10,467 nt of DNA, taken from positions 1 through 10,467 of the forward strand of contig JANXZI010000523.1 in assembly GCA_025355595.1 (NCBI GenBank), in the 5' to 3' direction. A model generated the notes under the pieces. That model saw only the letters and a program-made list of their open reading frames with translations, was not told the DNA's origin and did not search any database. The position numbers and the translations under genes were made by a program. Position 1 is the first letter of the stretch. Each line of letters opens with the position of its first letter. This DNA is from Spartobacteria bacterium (GTDB taxonomy: Bacteria > Verrucomicrobiota > Verrucomicrobiia > Chthoniobacterales > Chthoniobacteraceae). Positions 8,133 through 10,467 of this stretch are shown in pieces.

Positions 8133-9407
8133 CTACTCTGCCGACGGCTGACGATCACTGAGTTGATTGCGATTGTTCCGCAAGGCGGGCGGCTGCGGTT
8201 TTTCCCAGCCTGCGGGTGCGCCGACGACCACGACCGGCTTTCCGGTGTTGTCGTGGACGCGCAGGTTGTCGGCGATGACGCCGTTCGACGAATGACGCCA
8301 GCAGTGAATCGCATTGCCGCCGCTTTTGATGACGTTGCCGATGACCTCGTAGTGATCGAGGTTGAAGTTCGGCTCGATGGAAGTCACCGCGGTCTCCATA
8401 TAGTTGTAGTTGCAGCGCACATTGCTCACCTTGCCACGGAACGAGGGATGGCCGAGCAGGTAGCCGCTGCCGTTCGGGTTGAGGGTGCGCGTGTATTGAA
8501 TGGTGATGTTCTCGGCATCAAAGGATTCACCGGGTGTGACCCGACCGCCGGGCAGGAAGTCTCCGGTGTGCTCGCCGTAGAGCATCACGGAACGGTTGGT
8601 ATCCGTCATGGTGATGTCTTCCACTAACACGTTGCGGACACGACCATGAACCAAGATGCAGGCGTTGATGTTCTTCACCAGAAAGCTCGGCTGCATGTTA
8701 TGGGTGGCATTCATGTCAATCGTGCCTTTGCCCATGATGCGGACATTCTCGACATAGCCAGACTGGCGGCCATGACCGATGCGGATACCGTAGGCTTCCG
8801 GGCCATCGTATGACACAAACCAGACGCTCCCATTGCTATGGCCCGTCTTACTGCCAAAGCGCACTTTCACGCCGTGGTTTAGCTCCTGTAATTCACCGGT
8901 GATGGCCACATTCTTCACGGATGTGCCTCCAAACTTACTCTCCGACGGTCCAAGTGTCGCGCTGCCCTGGGGATTGTCCACGTTGTGAAAGACGCCCCAG
9001 GCGAAAGTGTCGGGTTGCCCATCCTTGCCGACGCTATCTATTCTGATCGTGTAAATGGACGGCTTGCTAAGATCAAACTCGCCGCCGATCTCCAGATCAT
9101 CGAGCTTCTTGCCCGCGTCCTGATCGGTGGTGATTTCGGGTGTCGCCTCCAGCTTGGTTTCGTGGTCAGCCAGCTTCAGTGTCGCACCGCTTTGCAGTTC
9201 GATGTCCACCGATTTGTCCACGTAGAGAAGCGCACGGTGCCTGCCAAGATGATGCTGATGCAACCCGGGAAGGAAAATCAACTTGTCGTGCGGTGCCGCG
9301 CGATCGAGCGCTTCCTGCGGTGATTCGCCGGGTCTGATAGGCTGGTCAGCGGACTGGGCCAGTGATGTGAGCGCAATCAGCAGCAATGCAACGTAACGTG
9401 ATTTCAT
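8133..9407 (-). CDS. Secreted right-handed parallel beta-helix protein, 424 aa
   Basis: The specific role is unknown; the fold is shared by pectate-lyase-like and related carbohydrate-active or adhesive proteins. I chose the ATG at 9407 because it begins a typical signal peptide: MKSR, then a hydrophobic run (YVALLLIALTSL), then AQSA as a likely cleavage site. An upstream GTG at 9467 would add 20 residues before it. After cleavage comes an N-terminal cap (ESPQEALDRAAPHDKLIFLPG), then a strand ending in SGATLKL. From about residue 130 onward short repeated strands follow, such as VENVRIMGKGTIDMN, VRNVLVEDITMTDT, VSNVRCNYNYM and NAIHCWRHSSNGVIADN, the asparagine-rich turns expected of a beta-helix. 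A segment around residues 75-120 (LDDLEIGG...YTIRIDS...DTFAWG) looks like an inserted beta module. I cannot assign catalytic residues. It is less GC-rich than the PKS gene. Secretion is well supported, enzymatic activity is not. Confidence 0.85.
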   Translation of the reverse strand: MKSRYVALLLIALTSLAQSADQPIRPGESPQEALDRAAPHDKLIFLPGLHQHHLGRHRALLYVDKSVDIELQSGATLKLADHETKLEATPEITTDQDAGKKLDDLEIGGEFDLSKPSIYTIRIDSVGKDGQPDTFAWGVFHNVDNPQGSATLGPSESKFGGTSVKNVAITGELQELNHGVKVRFGSKTGHSNGSVWFVSYDGPEAYGIRIGHGRQSGYVENVRIMGKGTIDMNATHNMQPSFLVKNINACILVHGRVRNVLVEDITMTDTNRSVMLYGEHTGDFLPGGRVTPGESFDAENITIQYTRTLNPNGSGYLLGHPSFRGKVSNVRCNYNYMETAVTSIEPNFNLDHYEVIGNVIKSGGNAIHCWRHSSNGVIADNLRVHDNTGKPVVVVGAPAGWEKPQPPALRNNRNQLSDRQPSAE

Positions 9408-9567
9408 GAGGAAGATCGTGAGGAGCACCAGGCGAAGATTGCCAGCAAATCTCGAACGCGATTCCACATCCCGGCAACGCTCCGACGCGCAGGTCGCGGA
9501 TGCGCTTCACTTCACCCGCAGCTTGCCGAAGTGAAACTCCGTCCGGCCGGGCTCCTGGAAATGCAAG
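9408..9567. other. Gap between DUF1552 and beta-helix genes
   Basis: A 160-bp gap. Its only clear structure is the hairpin at 9506-9535. I see no strong promoter or Shine-Dalgarno motif before the ATG at 9407; the bases just upstream on the coding strand read GATCTTCCTC. Confidence 0.5.
9506..9535 (-). terminator. Possible weak hairpin downstream of the DUF1552 gene
   Basis: TTCACTTC (9506-9513) and GAAGTGAA (9528-9535) form a perfect 8-bp stem around a 14-base loop that has a small inner GCA/TGC pair. It begins 33 bases after the DUF1552 stop codon in the direction of transcription. The stem is AT-rich and no T-run follows on the minus strand, so it is at best a weak or factor-dependent terminator. 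Confidence 0.25.
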
Positions 9568-10467
9568 TTATGCGAAATCCAACCCGCGCATCGTGGTCTT
9601 CGCGCTCGCGAAGGTGTTTGCTTCGATGCCGAGGCGCTGGAGCATGGAGACGTAGAGCGTCGCGAGGTTGTGGTTGTTCTGCGCGTCGAACGCGAGGTGC
9701 TGGCCGTGCTTGAAACCACCGCCGGCGATGAGGACGGGAAGGTTCACGTTCGAGTGCGAATTCGCGCTGCCCATGCAGGTGCCGTAGAGGACTTGCGTGC
9801 GATCCAGCAGAGTCGCGTTACCTTCCTGCCCGCCCGCGAGCGCGGTGAGGAAACTGTTTAGGACCTCAAACTGCCGCTCTTCGTGGGCGCGCAATTCTCC
9901 GACGACCTCGGGGCGTCCACCGTGGTGCGTGATGTTGTGGATCACCGTCGTGTCAATGAAGAGCGAAATGACGCGCGTGGAGTCGGTCTCGATCGCGAGC
10001 TTCATGAGGTCGAACTGCTGCCCGGTTTTTTCCACAAACCGCATCCCCTCGGTGATGTCGTCCGGCGGCTTCGCGGTGACGACGGGCTTCGGCTTCTGCT
10101 CCCACGTCTCGGAACTGTGCATGCGCTGTTCGAGTTCGCGCACGGAGGTGAAATATTGATCGAGCCGCGACTGGTCATCCTTCGACAACGCGCGGTTGAG
10201 CCGCGCGGTTTCCTCGCCGAGAAAATCCATCATGCTGCGGCCCTGGCGCAGCGCCTCGACGGTGGCGGTGACTTCCTCGGGTTTGCCTTGCACGAAGAGC
10301 CTGCGGAAAAGTTTGGCCGGGCTGCTCTCGGCGGGAATCGGCGCGCCGTTGCGCGTGTAGCTGAGCGTTTTTCCCTCGGTCGTCATCGCGAGCACGAGCG
10401 AGGGATGGCGCGTCAGATTTCCGATCTGCTCGGCGGCGAATTGATCGAGCGAGATGTCGTTGCGGAA
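9568..10467 (-). CDS. DUF1552 family protein (N-terminus outside window)
   Basis: 299 C-terminal residues are visible, about two thirds of the family's usual length of roughly 430-450. The frame is open to the right edge, starting FRNDISLDQFAAEQIGN, and ends MRGLDFA then TAA at 9570-9568. Family hallmarks include HPSLVLAMT near the start, a central helical stretch SRLDQYFTSVRELEQRM, then VIHNITHHGG, and C-terminal GTCMGSANSHSNVNLPVLIAGG followed by FKHGQHL. Members are often exported through a Tat signal, which would lie outside the window. In Verrucomicrobiota and Planctomycetota they typically sit next to a large DUF1592/DUF1588-type cytochrome-like protein, expected just beyond the right edge. 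The biochemical role is not established. The gene supports the phylum-level guess for the host. Confidence 0.9.
   Translation of the reverse strand, partial: FRNDISLDQFAAEQIGNLTRHPSLVLAMTTEGKTLSYTRNGAPIPAESSPAKLFRRLFVQGKPEEVTATVEALRQGRSMMDFLGEETARLNRALSKDDQSRLDQYFTSVRELEQRMHSSETWEQKPKPVVTAKPPDDITEGMRFVEKTGQQFDLMKLAIETDSTRVISLFIDTTVIHNITHHGGRPEVVGELRAHEERQFEVLNSFLTALAGGQEGNATLLDRTQVLYGTCMGSANSHSNVNLPVLIAGGGFKHGQHLAFDAQNNHNLATLYVSMLQRLGIEANTFASAKTTMRGLDFA

Noticed and set aside
9507..9719. Minus-strand frame ending FHFGKLRVK, as a frameshifted alternative C-terminus of the DUF1552 protein
   Set aside because: The DUF1552 frame keeps family-like sequence up to its TAA at 9570-9568, so there is no sign that the other frame is the true ending.

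Overview
The window looks like chromosomal DNA from a high-GC bacterium, most likely Verrucomicrobiota or, less likely, Planctomycetota. The main pointer is a DUF1552-family protein at the right edge, a family common in those phyla. This placement is an inference from gene content, not from a marker gene. All three protein genes that I accept lie on the minus strand.

Positions 1-7659 (minus) hold one uninterrupted reading frame of 2553 codons that runs off the left edge. It is a single-module, highly reducing type I polyketide synthase (PKS). The order is ketosynthase, acyltransferase, dehydratase, C-methyltransferase, structural (pseudo) ketoreductase, enoylreductase, ketoreductase, acyl carrier protein. 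This is the full-reduction-plus-methylation layout known from fungal highly reducing iterative PKSs and rarer in bacteria. Catalytic residues are visible in every domain. No thioesterase or other release domain appears before the window ends. A 54-bp imperfect palindrome sits in frame in the linker before the enoylreductase and looks like an inserted repeat.

Positions 7660-8132 are a spacer of about 50% GC with no convincing gene. It holds several short repeats and hairpins, including a paired 10-bp direct repeat and a 79-bp nested inverted repeat.

Positions 8133-9407 (minus) encode a secreted right-handed beta-helix protein with a clear signal peptide. Its G+C content (near 51% on sampled lines) is well below that of the PKS (about 70% on a sampled line), so it may have a separate history. 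A 160-bp gap with a weak hairpin separates it from the DUF1552 gene (9568 to the right edge, 5' end missing).

Nothing visible links the PKS functionally to the two genes upstream of it. The spacer and the composition step suggest that the PKS starts its own transcription unit reading leftward out of the window, where any partner genes (release enzyme, phosphopantetheinyl transferase, tailoring enzymes) would be found.
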